Of a DNA stretch of 64,000 nt, positions 27,408 to 35,609 are shown piece by piece (position 1 is the stretch's first letter; each line of letters opens with the position of its first letter). Location: the NCBI GenBank assembly GCA_900548585.1, contig URLI01000004.1:1-64000 (forward strand), written 5' to 3'. A model generated the notes under the pieces. The model had not been told where the DNA came from, searched no databases, and saw nothing but the letters and a program-made list of their open reading frames with translations. Source of the DNA: an uncultured Prevotella sp. (GTDB lineage: Bacteria; Bacteroidota; Bacteroidia; Bacteroidales; Bacteroidaceae). The position numbers were made by a program, and so were the translations under genes.

Positions 27408-27434
27408 GTAAAATGAAAATTGCCAATCGAAAGG

Positions 27435-27470
27435 TTTGCAAAATTAGACATAAATATGTAAATTTGCAAA
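27435..27470. promoter_or_regulatory. Overlapping divergent promoters (menA / HD-domain gene)
   Basis: Plus strand: TTTG (27435-27438), 20 bases, TAAATTTG (27459-27466). Minus strand: TTTG (27467-27470), 20 bases, TAATTTTG (27439-27446). Each -33 box abuts the -7 box of the other promoter, forming TTTGCAAA at both ends of a 36-bp near-palindrome (one mismatch in 12-base arms). Polymerase can probably occupy only one orientation at a time. Confidence 0.85.
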
Positions 27471-27489
27471 AAATAAGACCTTTTTCGCC

Positions 27490-28128
27490 ATGGACAACAA
27501 CATAAGCCTCGACCTGATGGAATTCATAGAGAAGAACATCCTGCCGCGCTACGCCGCGTTTGACAAGGCGCACGGCATGGAGCACGTCACGGGGGTTGTG
27601 CGACGCTCGGTTGACATTGCACGCCGTCTGGGCGCGGAGCTTGACATGGCATACACCATAGCCGCATACCATGACCTCGGACTGTCAGGGCCACGCGCAA
27701 TACACCACATAACGGGCGGCAAGATTCTCGCCGCAGACGCGCGTCTGAAACGATGGTTCCCGCCAGAGAAAATAAAGATCATGAAGGAAGCCGTGGAGGA
27801 TCACCGTGCATCGGCAAGCCATGCGCCGCGCAGCATATACGGGAAAATCGTCGCCGAGGCCGACCGCGACCTAAACCCGGAAACGGTGATGCGCCGCGCC
27901 GTGCAGTTCGGCTTGTCAAACTATCCGGAACTCGACCGCGAAGGACAGTGGAAACGGTTCTGCGAACATCTTGGCAACAAGTATTCGCACAACGGATATA
28001 TAAGACTGTGGATTCCCGGCTCGCCCAACGAAAAGAAGCTGAAAGAGTTAAGGGAAATGCTTGTTGACAAGGCACAACTGCGCAAGACATTCGACAGGCT
28101 GTTCGACGAGGAACATGGGTCTCAGTGA
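27490..28128 (+). CDS. HD-domain phosphohydrolase-like protein
   Basis: A 212-residue soluble protein with the HD metal-site order: His in KAHGMEHV near 29-36, the HD pair in AAYHDLGLSG near 57-66, a later His in EDHRAS near 100, and Asp in AEADRDLNPE near 118. Such proteins hydrolyse nucleotides, nucleotide second messengers or other phosphoesters; no subclass signature (RelA/SpoT, YfbR, PDE) was recognised, so the substrate is open. The transcript starts within about 20 bases of the ATG from a promoter that overlaps menA's. Confidence 0.85.
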   Translation: MDNNISLDLMEFIEKNILPRYAAFDKAHGMEHVTGVVRRSVDIARRLGAELDMAYTIAAYHDLGLSGPRAIHHITGGKILAADARLKRWFPPEKIKIMKEAVEDHRASASHAPRSIYGKIVAEADRDLNPETVMRRAVQFGLSNYPELDREGQWKRFCEHLGNKYSHNGYIRLWIPGSPNEKKLKELREMLVDKAQLRKTFDRLFDEEHGSQ

Positions 28129-28199
28129 TGGCACGCGCGGCCATAGACACCAGTTTTCATGTCTGACGCGCCAATGCGCCTTAACGACATTGCTCGGTA

Positions 28200-28352
28200 T
28201 CAGGCTATGTATAAATAATAAACCGCACCGAGAACGACGACGATGACAGCCATCACCACCGCCTTTATCAGGCAACTCGCAACCTTCTTCATCATATAGA
28301 GGGCTGCGACAAGCACTGCCAAGCCTAATATGTAAAACAGTAAATCACCCAT
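28200..28352 (-). CDS. Small membrane protein (50 residues)
   Basis: Starts MGDLLFYILGLAVLVAALYM and has two hydrophobic stretches (about 3-20 and 28-48) separated by the basic MKKVASCLIK, so it is predicted as a helical hairpin in the inner membrane. The frame is open a further 15 codons upstream, but that extension is not hydrophobic and MGDLL looks like a natural start. It sits between the convergent HD gene and the pseudouridine synthase gene, in the same direction as neither's promoter. Function unknown. Confidence 0.6.
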   Translation of the reverse strand: MGDLLFYILGLAVLVAALYMMKKVASCLIKAVVMAVIVVVLGAVYYLYIA

Positions 28353-28412
28353 AGCAATAATTTTGTAGCAAGGTATTGGTATGCCGCCGACGTGCATGGC
28401 ACGGCACGCACG

Positions 28413-29327
28413 CTACCCATTCCTAAGTCCATTGATGAAAACATGTGGCACAGGCGTGGAGAACTCCATCCTCTCGCGCGTCACAGGATGATAGAAACAC
28501 AGCACGAAGGCATGTAGGCACAGCCGCCCCACGGGGTCGTCGCCGTTGCCGTATTTAATGTCGCCGCACACCGGATGTCCCATGTCGGCGGCATGGACGC
28601 GTATCTGGTTCTTCCGTCCGGTCTCAAGGCGGAACTCGACGAGCGAGCGGCTTTCGCCCACATCAACCGTGTAGAAATGCGTCACGGCATATTTGCCGCC
28701 GTTGTCAACATTGGATGAATAGGTGACATACGCCCTGTTGTCCCTGAGCCAGCTGGCTATCGTGCCATGCTCCTGCTCCATGCGCCCGGAGAGCAACGCG
28801 ATGTAGCGGCGGTCATACACCGCCTCCTGCCAGTTCCTCTCGAGCGCCAACTCCGTCTGCATGTCCTTGGCATATATCATGAGGCCGCTCGTGTCGCGGT
28901 CGAGGCGGTGCACCACATGCGCCGTGCAACGCTGGTGTGACTTGTGGAAATAGTCGTCGAGCACCGTCTTAACGTTCAGCGACGAGTGGCCTGCGGCCAT
29001 GGAGAGGATTCCCACGGCTTTGTCAATCACCACGATATACTGGTCTTCATACACAATCTTCATGTGACGGCTGCGAAATATATTGAGATTGCGCTTGGTG
29101 TTGCTCACCGAAACGCGCATGCCAGGCCTCAGCAAGTAGTCGAACTGAGTGACACATGTCTTACCGACAAGCACTCCGTGGCCTTGCAGCGTGGCCTTTA
29201 TCTTGGACCTGCTCTGCCCCTTCACGTTATCAAGAAGGAACTCCAGCAACGGCTGCTCGCGCCCTACGTCAAACACCGTGTAATCTCCCTTGCGGTCTAT
29301 AACTTTCCTTTTCCTTTCCATATACAT
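28413..29327 (-). CDS. RluA-family pseudouridine synthase
   Basis: Isomerises uridine to pseudouridine in rRNA or tRNA. The 304-residue protein has an S4-like N-terminal RNA-binding part (about 25-85, LLDNVKGQSRSKIKATLQGHG) and the RluA catalytic domain: VIDKAVGILSMAAG near 100, the catalytic aspartate in VHRLDRDTSGLMIY near 138-151, and the C-terminal RKNQIRVHAADMGHPVCGD near 238-256. RluA, RluC and RluD types cannot be separated with confidence here. Complete promoter at 29363-29393; single gene. Confidence 0.92.
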   Translation of the reverse strand: MYMERKRKVIDRKGDYTVFDVGREQPLLEFLLDNVKGQSRSKIKATLQGHGVLVGKTCVTQFDYLLRPGMRVSVSNTKRNLNIFRSRHMKIVYEDQYIVVIDKAVGILSMAAGHSSLNVKTVLDDYFHKSHQRCTAHVVHRLDRDTSGLMIYAKDMQTELALERNWQEAVYDRRYIALLSGRMEQEHGTIASWLRDNRAYVTYSSNVDNGGKYAVTHFYTVDVGESRSLVEFRLETGRKNQIRVHAADMGHPVCGDIKYGNGDDPVGRLCLHAFVLCFYHPVTRERMEFSTPVPHVFINGLRNG

Positions 29328-29362
29328 TAAAAAAACATGGCTGCTTTTTCACATTTGCCCTG

Positions 29363-29393
29363 CAAAGTTACCTCTTTTCCGCAAACCAGCAAA
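29363..29393 (-). promoter_or_regulatory. Promoter of the RluA-type gene
   Basis: TTTG (29390-29393), 19 bases and TAACTTTG (29363-29370) on the minus strand, 36 bases before the start codon. Confidence 0.85.
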
Positions 29394-29541
29394 CAATTTG
29401 CCGTCATTTGCGACCATGTAAGGCAACAACATTGCTATAATCCGAAAAACAGAGAGGCAAGCAATCTATTAAAAAGTGTTATAACGACACGGGACATAAG
29501 AAAAAGACGGGAAAAAAGGGGCGCGGTAAAAAAAAAAGTAG

Positions 29542-29713
29542 TAACTTTACACGCAAATTGAGATATTAACCGAATAATCTGTTATAATGACGAAAAACAA
29601 CGGCTGTTCTATAATATTGAATTATTGTGAAACGTCGGGGATGGACAGTCTGTGCGACTGTCCAGAAGTCACTCGTGCAGGAAAGAAATACAACAAAACA
29701 ATTAAACAACAAT
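29542..29713 (+). promoter_or_regulatory. Leader of transketolase with a 9-bp hairpin
   Basis: A -7-like TAACTTTA (29542-29549) suggests transcription from near 29555, giving a leader of about 160 bases. Within it TGGACAGTC-TGTGC-GACTGTCCA (29642-29664) is a perfect 9-bp stem-loop without a T-run. It may be a protein-binding or stability element. The rest of the 29394-29541 gap is A-rich and shows nothing else. Confidence 0.5.
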
Positions 29714-31726
29714 ATGAACGATAAGAAACTGATGACCAGGGCTGCCGACAATATCCGCATACTGGCGGCATCAATGGTTGAAAAAGCCAAGTCGGGACAC
29801 CCCGGAGGGGCGATGGGCGGCGCCGATTTCATCAACGTGCTGTTCTCGGAATTCCTCGTCTATGACCCGGAAAGACCGGAATGGGAGGGGCGCGACCGCT
29901 TCTTCCTCGACCCAGGGCACATGTCGCCTATGCTTTACTCGGCACTGGCAATGCAGGGGAAATTCACGATTGACGAACTGAAGCAGTTCCGCCAGTGGGG
30001 CTCACCCACACCGGGACACCCTGAACGGGACGTGAAGCGCGGCATCGAGAACACCTCGGGACCGCTCGGACAGGGGCACGCATTCGCCGCAGGAGCAGCA
30101 GTGGCAGAGAAATTCCTCGAGGCACGGCTCGGCAACACGCCCATGCAGCACAAGATTTACGCATACATCTCCGACGGAGGCATACAAGAGGAAATCTCGC
30201 AAGGCGCGGGACGCATAGCCGGGGTATTGGGACTGAACAACCTGATAATGTTCTTCGACTCGAACGACGTGCAGCTTTCAACCTACACCAAGGCGGTGAT
30301 TGATGAGGACACGGCGGCAAAGTACAGGGCATGGGGATGGAACGTGATGACCATAAACGGAAATGACGCGGACGAAATACGCAAGGCCCTGAAAGCAGCA
30401 CAGGAGGAGAAGAGCCGCCCGACGCTCATCATCGGAAAGACCATAATGGGCAAGGGAGCGCGGCGTGACGACGGTACGAGCTACGAGGCGTGCGTAAAAA
30501 CACACGGATCGCCACTCGGCGGAGAGGCTTATATCAACACGATTAAAAACCTCGGGGCAGACCCGGACAACCCGTTCGTCATCTTCCCGGAAGTGCAGAA
30601 ACTGTATGCAGCGCGCCGCGAGGAACTGAAAAGTATTGTCGCCAAAAGGCATGCTGCGGAGGAGGCATGGGCAAAGGCCAACCCGGAAAAGGCGAGACTG
30701 ATGAAGGAATGGTTCAGCGGGAAAGCGCCGAAGGTTGACTGGAGCGGCTGCGTGCAGAAGGAAGGAGTTGCAACACGCGCCGCAAGCGCGACGTGCCTCG
30801 GAATACTGGCAGAGCAAGTGGGCAACATGGTTTGCGCAAGCGCCGACCTGTCAAACTCTGACAAGACCGACGGCTTCCTTAAAAAGACAAAGTCAATGCA
30901 GAAAGGCGACTTCGAAGGAGCATTCTTCCAGGCAGGAGTGGCAGAACTGACAATGGCGTGCATGTGCATAGGAATGTATCTGCACGGCGGCGTGATACCA
31001 GCCTGCGGAACGTTCTTCGTGTTCTCCGACTATATGAAACCCGCAGTCCGCATGGCAGCACTGATGCGCGTGCCAATAAAGTTCATCTGGTCGCATGACG
31101 CTTTCCGCGTCGGCGAGGACGGACCGACACACGAGCCGGTGGAGCAGGAAGCGCAGATACGCCTGATGGAAAAACTGAAAAACCATGCCGGGAAGGACTC
31201 CGTGCGCGTGTTCCGACCCGCCGATGCCGACGAGACAACGGTGTGCTGGGCGATGGCAATGGAAAACAACGACACCCCGACGGCTCTCATCCTTTCAAGG
31301 CAGAACATCGACAAACTGCCAGAAGGCAACGACTATGAGCAGGCACGCAAGGGGGCATACATAGTCGCAGGCAGCGACGAACAGTTCGACGTGATACTCC
31401 TTGCCGACGGTTCAGAGGTAAGCACGCTCGTCGCAGGGGCGGAGTTGCTGCGCAAGGACGGCGTGAAAGTGCGCATAGTGAGCGTTCCGTCGGAAGGACT
31501 GTTCCGCAGCCAGGGCAAGGAATACCAGGAGAGAATACTGCCCACAGGAGCCAAGATATTCGGGCTGACAGCGGGACTGCCCGTAACACTCGAAGGACTC
31601 GTGGGGGCAAACGGCAAGGTGTTCGGCATGCCAAGTTTCGGCTTCTCTGCACCATACAAGGTTCTCGACGAGAAACTCGGCTACACGGCGGAGAACGTAT
31701 ACAATCAAGTGAAATCAATGTTATAA
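29714..31726 (+). CDS. tkt: Transketolase
   Basis: Thiamine-diphosphate enzyme that moves two-carbon units between pentose, tetrose and hexose phosphates in the cytoplasm. The 670-residue chain has all parts of a full transketolase: KSGHPGGAMGGAD near 24 (phosphate contact), GPLGQGHAFAAGAA near 115, the ThDP motif region YISDGGIQEEISQGAGRIAG near 155-174 ending in NN, FSDYMKPAVRMAAL near 440 and the C-terminal domain from about 540. GHAFAAGAA replaces the common GLANAVGMA form, and the D-G-x-x-x-E order is retained. The start at 29714 is selected over the long ORF because MNDKKLMTRAADNIR is the family N-terminus. rpiB follows after 86 bases. Confidence 0.94.
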   Translation: MNDKKLMTRAADNIRILAASMVEKAKSGHPGGAMGGADFINVLFSEFLVYDPERPEWEGRDRFFLDPGHMSPMLYSALAMQGKFTIDELKQFRQWGSPTPGHPERDVKRGIENTSGPLGQGHAFAAGAAVAEKFLEARLGNTPMQHKIYAYISDGGIQEEISQGAGRIAGVLGLNNLIMFFDSNDVQLSTYTKAVIDEDTAAKYRAWGWNVMTINGNDADEIRKALKAAQEEKSRPTLIIGKTIMGKGARRDDGTSYEACVKTHGSPLGGEAYINTIKNLGADPDNPFVIFPEVQKLYAARREELKSIVAKRHAAEEAWAKANPEKARLMKEWFSGKAPKVDWSGCVQKEGVATRAASATCLGILAEQVGNMVCASADLSNSDKTDGFLKKTKSMQKGDFEGAFFQAGVAELTMACMCIGMYLHGGVIPACGTFFVFSDYMKPAVRMAALMRVPIKFIWSHDAFRVGEDGPTHEPVEQEAQIRLMEKLKNHAGKDSVRVFRPADADETTVCWAMAMENNDTPTALILSRQNIDKLPEGNDYEQARKGAYIVAGSDEQFDVILLADGSEVSTLVAGAELLRKDGVKVRIVSVPSEGLFRSQGKEYQERILPTGAKIFGLTAGLPVTLEGLVGANGKVFGMPSFGFSAPYKVLDEKLGYTAENVYNQVKSML

Positions 31727-31812
31727 AAAACCACCCGAAACCAGAAGCCTTGCGGGGCATACACAACGATTGTCCCGCAGGGCGTAAGGCAGAGGATAAA
31801 AAACTGAATATT

Positions 31813-32256
31813 ATGGAAGTAAAGACAGTAGGCATTGCCTGCGACCACGCAGGCTATCCCCTCAAGCAGTTTGTAATGCAGTATCTTGAGGAAAAGGGCT
31901 ATCCAGTGAAGGACTACGGAACATGGAGCGACGCTTCGGTTGACTACCCCGACTATGCCCACGAGCTTGCAAAGGGCATCGAGAGTGGCGATATTTATCC
32001 AGGCATAGCGATTTGCGGAAGCGGACAGGGCATGGCAATGACGCTCAACAAACACCAGTGCATACGCGCAGGAGTTTGCTGGAGCGCAGAAATCGGACAG
32101 CTCATACGCCAGCACAACGACGCAAACGTGCTCGTGATGCCAGGCCGCTTCGTTGACAACAACACGGCACGCGACATCATGGACAAGTTCTTCTCTGTTC
32201 CATTCGAGGGCGGACGCCACGCACGCCGCGTGGAGAAAATCCCCGTGAAGGAATAA
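31813..32256 (+). CDS. rpiB: Ribose-5-phosphate isomerase B
   Basis: Interconverts ribose-5-phosphate and ribulose-5-phosphate, the partner step to transketolase in the non-oxidative pentose phosphate pathway. The 147-residue LacAB/RpiB protein has the phosphate and proton-transfer motifs GIACDHAGYPLK near 7, the CGSGQGMAMTLNKH loop near 68-81 and NDANVLVMPGRF near 101-112. It begins 86 bases after tkt, in the same direction, and probably shares that transcript. Confidence 0.95.
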   Translation: MEVKTVGIACDHAGYPLKQFVMQYLEEKGYPVKDYGTWSDASVDYPDYAHELAKGIESGDIYPGIAICGSGQGMAMTLNKHQCIRAGVCWSAEIGQLIRQHNDANVLVMPGRFVDNNTARDIMDKFFSVPFEGGRHARRVEKIPVKE

Positions 32257-32269
32257 CATGGCATACGAG

Positions 32270-32329
32270 ATTTACCGGAAACAAAAGAATGGATGGCACA
32301 ACGCCCCATATCCTTTGCTTCCGGTAAAT
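32270..32329. repeat. Long inverted repeat after rpiB
   Basis: ATTTACCGGAA (32270-32280) is complementary to TTCCGGTAAAT (32319-32329), and a further CAAA/TTTG pair continues the stem after one mismatch. No T-run follows, so it may be an RNA-processing or factor-binding element rather than a simple terminator. Confidence 0.6.
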
Positions 32330-32397
32330 ACAGAACCGTAACCAGACACACAATTATTTGGACACATTAATACAATTAGTTAAAAACGAGAGGCACT

Positions 32398-33231
32398 ATG
32401 AAAAAGAAAATCACAACACTGGCTGCAATGCTCGCACTGTGCATATCGACATCATTGGGACAGACAACAGTCATACCGGAACCAACAGTGATGGACGAAC
32501 CTGCATGGAACGGAAAGGTGATAACAGGCAAGAGGGCTAAGACAATAACCCTGAAAAGACAGAGAATAAGGCAAATTGAACCTACAATAGACTGGGACGG
32601 GTGGCTTGAAGAAAAAGGAGTCAGAAAAACACGATACTTGTCTGGCGAGCATCCGGAATACGCTCCGGAGGAATACAACGGGCAGAAAGTCCGGGGGTGG
32701 CTGTCGTTCGATGACTGCGACATAATAATCTACGGAAACAAATACGACACCGACAAGACATTCATGATAATAGCAGACCCCACGAGCGGAGAGGTGGAGC
32801 ACTGCATTGACTTCTCAAAATGGGCGTATCCAGAAAAAGTGCCCGTAAACAACAGGGATTTCGTGCGTATGGAAATATTCAATGCCATTGTGGAAAACGG
32901 AATATTATATGTAGGATACAGACACTACACATACGCAAGTTCCTCATACGGACAGAACGCATACATAACAGCCATCGACCTTTCGACAATGGAACAACTG
33001 TGGACCACCAAACCACTCACCTGCGGCTCCACGTTCGTGATAATAGGCAACTCCATAGTATGCGGCTACGGCTTCACCGACGAACCAGACTTCATGTATG
33101 TGATAGACAAGACATCCGGGATGCGCAGGCAGACGCTAAAAGTGCCAAACGCACCGGAAGAAGTGGTGGTGAAAGGAAAACAAATCCTGGTCAGGACATA
33201 CAGTTACGACATAACATACTCCTACCAATAA
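32398..33231 (+). CDS. Secreted protein, possibly a short beta-propeller
   Basis: A 277-residue protein with a Sec signal peptide (MKKKITTLAAMLALCISTSLGQ, cleavage after about 21). Residues about 180-260 contain three repeated blades of the pattern GQNAYITAIDLSTMEQLW / GNSIVCGYG / FMYVIDKTSGMRRQTLKV, which resembles PQQ-like or WD-like propeller blades, but the protein is too short for a full propeller. No catalytic or lipobox motif. It stands between rpiB and the HU gene with its own leader. Function unknown. Confidence 0.75.
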   Translation: MKKKITTLAAMLALCISTSLGQTTVIPEPTVMDEPAWNGKVITGKRAKTITLKRQRIRQIEPTIDWDGWLEEKGVRKTRYLSGEHPEYAPEEYNGQKVRGWLSFDDCDIIIYGNKYDTDKTFMIIADPTSGEVEHCIDFSKWAYPEKVPVNNRDFVRMEIFNAIVENGILYVGYRHYTYASSSYGQNAYITAIDLSTMEQLWTTKPLTCGSTFVIIGNSIVCGYGFTDEPDFMYVIDKTSGMRRQTLKVPNAPEEVVVKGKQILVRTYSYDITYSYQ

Positions 33232-33316
33232 AGGGAAACGTGCAAGCAAAATCCGCGCAACGCCACATTTTAAGAAAAAAAAAGAGGAAAGATTTTTTTA
33301 TAACGCGGAAAAACCG

Positions 33317-33324
33317 TATCTTTG
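33317..33324 (+). promoter_or_regulatory. -7 box of the HU / RNase G unit
   Basis: TATCTTTG, 102 bases before the HU start. No TTTG at the expected distance; a T-rich run at 33294-33299 lies near it. Confidence 0.5.
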
Positions 33325-33425
33325 CAACCGCTTTAAATTCAGCAAGCAATAAAGATTTGCTGATAATCAAGAGATTAATTTACAGGAAGAAACGAATTAC
33401 AGATTATCATTTAACAAATATAAAG

Positions 33426-33725
33426 ATGACAAAGGCAAACATAATAGATGAGATAGTTAACCAGACAGGCATTGCCCGGAAAGACGTATCTGCTACGGTT
33501 GAAGCCTTCATGGACGCGATCAAGAGCAGTCTGATCGACAGGAAAGAGAACGTTTACCTGCGTGGGTTCGGAAGCTTCATAGTTAAGCACCGCGCAGAAA
33601 AAACAGCAAGGAACATATCGAAGAACACCACAATAGTCATCCCCGCGCACGACTTCCCCGATTTCAAGCCGGCAAAGAGTTTCGTGGCAAGGATGAAAGG
33701 CGAGGACTTCGAGGTGGAAGGCTGA
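33426..33725 (+). CDS. HU/IHF-family DNA-binding protein
   Basis: Nucleoid-associated DNA-bending protein. The 99-residue chain has the HU fold: helical dimerisation part (about 1-45, TKANIIDEIVNQTGIARKDV), the beta-arm saddle with VYLRGFGSFIVKHR near 49-62 and the arm region NTTIVIPAHDFPDFKPAKSF, which keeps the proline that intercalates in HU/IHF. It is followed by a tiny basic-peptide gene and by RNase G; this order is widespread in Bacteroidetes. Start at 33426 is the first ATG of the domain; the open frame upstream is not conserved. Confidence 0.93.
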   Translation: MTKANIIDEIVNQTGIARKDVSATVEAFMDAIKSSLIDRKENVYLRGFGSFIVKHRAEKTARNISKNTTIVIPAHDFPDFKPAKSFVARMKGEDFEVEG

Positions 33726-33763
33726 ACGGCAAACCTATTAATTAACATATAAATATTAACATT

Positions 33764-33853
33764 ATGCCTAACGGAAAGAAAAAGAAGGGCCACAAGATGG
33801 CGACCCACAAGCGTAAGAAAAGACTGAGAAAGAATCGTCATAAGAGCAAGTAA
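33764..33853 (+). CDS. AURKAIP1/COX24-domain small basic protein (29 residues)
   Basis: Encodes MPNGKKKKGHKMATHKRKKR followed by LRKNRHKSK. More than half the residues are Lys, Arg or His. The segment KMATHKRKKRLRKNRHK matches the AURKAIP1/COX24 (mS38-like) motif of a mitochondrial ribosome protein, and Bacteroidetes genomes encode such peptides between HU and RNase G, so a ribosomal role is likely but inferred. The gene lies 38 bases after HU. A 12-bp hairpin spans its stop codon. Confidence 0.85.
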   Translation: MPNGKKKKGHKMATHKRKKRLRKNRHKSK

Positions 33854-33870
33854 CCAAACTTGCTCTTATG
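33839..33870 (+). terminator. Hairpin across the stop codon of the basic-peptide gene
   Basis: CATAAGAGCAAG (33839-33850) pairs exactly with CTTGCTCTTATG (33859-33870). The 8-base loop contains the TAA stop. There is no T-run, so it is more likely a processing or stability element, or a partial terminator, before RNase G. Confidence 0.55.
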
Positions 33871-33959
33871 CTTAGACCACCCCTCCAAATGACTGAGGCG
33901 CGGCATGCAGCGGCAAGAAACTGCAAGCGCCAAATCACGGGGGACAAAAAGACAAGGAA

Positions 33960-35534
33960 ATGACCAGCGAAGTAGTGATTGACGTCCAACAAAAAGAGAT
34001 CTCAATAGCCTTGCTGGAGGACAAGAATTTGGTGGAATACCAGACAGAGCCCCGCTCGGCCTCGTTCTCGGTTGGAAACATCTATGTGGCCAAAGTAAAA
34101 AAACTGATGGCCGGACTGAATGCCAGTTTTGTGGATGTGGGATACGAACGCGACGCTTTTCTTCATTATCTTGACTTGGGTGGGCAATTCAGCTCCTACG
34201 AGAAGTATCTGAAAAAGGTACAGAGCGACAGGAAAAAACTTTATCCGTTCTCAAAGGCCACCAGGCTTCCTGACTTGAAAAAGGACGGCTCCATCACAAA
34301 CATGCTGGAGAAAGACAAGGAAGTGCTGGTGCAGATAGTAAAGGAACCAATATCGACAAAGGGCCCGCGGCTCACGGCGGAACTGAGTTTCGCAGGACGT
34401 TTCCTGGTTCTTATACCTTTCAACGATAAAGTTTCTGTTTCTACAAAAATCAAAAGCGGCGAAGAGCGCGCACGCCTCAAGCAACTCATACAGAGCATAA
34501 AGCCCAAGAACGTGGGCGTTATCGTAAGGACTGTGGCAGAGGGCAAGAGGGTGGCAGAACTCGACACCGAACTGAAAATCCTCCTAAAGCGATGGGAGGA
34601 TGCCATAGCCAAGGTGCAGAAAACACAAAAGAGACCTCAGCTCGTATATGAGGAGACAAGCAGAGTGGTAGCATTGTTGCGCGACCTGTTCAATCCCTCA
34701 TACGAGAACATCTACGTCAACGACGAGCAGGTGTTCAACGAGGTCAAGGAATATGTAACGCTGATTGCCCCTGAAAAGGCAGGCATTGTGAAAATGTACC
34801 GTGGCAATGTGCCTATCTTTGACAATTTCAACATCACAAAGCAGATCAAGTCGAGCTTCGGAAAGACGGTGAACTACAAGCACGGTGCTTACCTAATCAT
34901 CGAGCACACCGAGGCAATGCACGTCGTGGACGTGAACAGCGGCAACCGGACAAGGGCGGAAAAAGGACAGGAGGGAAACGCCCTCGAAGTGAACCTCGGC
35001 GCCGCTGACGAACTCGCACGGCAACTAAGACTGCGCGACATGGGGGGTATCATAATCGTTGACTTCATTGACATGAACCTGGCGGAAGACCGGCAGATGC
35101 TCTACGAGCGCATGTGCAAGAACATGCAGAAGGACAGGGCGCGCCACAACATTCTGCCGCTGTCGAAGTTCGGACTGATGCAGATAACCCGGCAACGCGT
35201 CAGACCTGCTATGGATGTAAACGTAGAAGAGACCTGCCCCACGTGTTTCGGCAAGGGAACCATAAGATCGAGTTTCCTATTCGCCGACCAACTGGAGCGA
35301 AAGATTGACCGCCTGGTAAGCAAGATTGGCGTCAAGACATTCTACCTGCATGTCCACCCGTATGTGGCTGCCTACATAAACCAGGGTTTCATAAGTTTGA
35401 AACGCAAATGGCAGATGAAATACGGACTGGGCGTACACATCATTCCATCGCAGAAGATGGGCTTCTTGCAATATGAATTCTTCGACCGCAAGAGGCAACC
35501 CATCGACATGCGGGAAGAACAGGAGACAAAATGA
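33960..35534 (+). CDS. rng: Ribonuclease E/G family protein (RNase G)
   Basis: Endoribonuclease of mRNA decay and 16S 5'-end maturation. The 524-residue protein has the S1 domain near 35-130 (VGNIYVAKVKKLMAGLNASFVDVG, split by an insertion), the 5'-sensor and DNase I-like catalytic domain (about 205-410) with the metal-binding aspartates in MHVVDVNSGNRT near 320 and IIIVDFIDMN near 365, and the zinc-link cysteines in EETCPTCFGKGT near 420. It lacks the long C-terminal scaffold of RNase E, so the G type is favoured. Terminator at 35538. Confidence 0.94.
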   Translation: MTSEVVIDVQQKEISIALLEDKNLVEYQTEPRSASFSVGNIYVAKVKKLMAGLNASFVDVGYERDAFLHYLDLGGQFSSYEKYLKKVQSDRKKLYPFSKATRLPDLKKDGSITNMLEKDKEVLVQIVKEPISTKGPRLTAELSFAGRFLVLIPFNDKVSVSTKIKSGEERARLKQLIQSIKPKNVGVIVRTVAEGKRVAELDTELKILLKRWEDAIAKVQKTQKRPQLVYEETSRVVALLRDLFNPSYENIYVNDEQVFNEVKEYVTLIAPEKAGIVKMYRGNVPIFDNFNITKQIKSSFGKTVNYKHGAYLIIEHTEAMHVVDVNSGNRTRAEKGQEGNALEVNLGAADELARQLRLRDMGGIIIVDFIDMNLAEDRQMLYERMCKNMQKDRARHNILPLSKFGLMQITRQRVRPAMDVNVEETCPTCFGKGTIRSSFLFADQLERKIDRLVSKIGVKTFYLHVHPYVAAYINQGFISLKRKWQMKYGLGVHIIPSQKMGFLQYEFFDRKRQPIDMREEQETK

Positions 35535-35537
35535 TAA

Positions 35538-35579
35538 AAGAGCCTGATGCAGACATTCGGAAGCATCAGGCTCTTTTTT
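35538..35579 (+). terminator. Terminator of RNase G
   Basis: AAGAGCCTGATGC (35538-35550) pairs with GCATCAGGCTCTT (35563-35575), followed by T6. It also separates the convergent guanine-deaminase gene. Confidence 0.95.
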
Positions 35580-35609
35580 GCCATGTCATCGCAGCAGCGG
35601 CCGCAAGCA

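Noticed and set aside
29642..29664. Transketolase-leader hairpin as a terminator
   Set aside because: No T-run follows and the tkt gene is immediately downstream.
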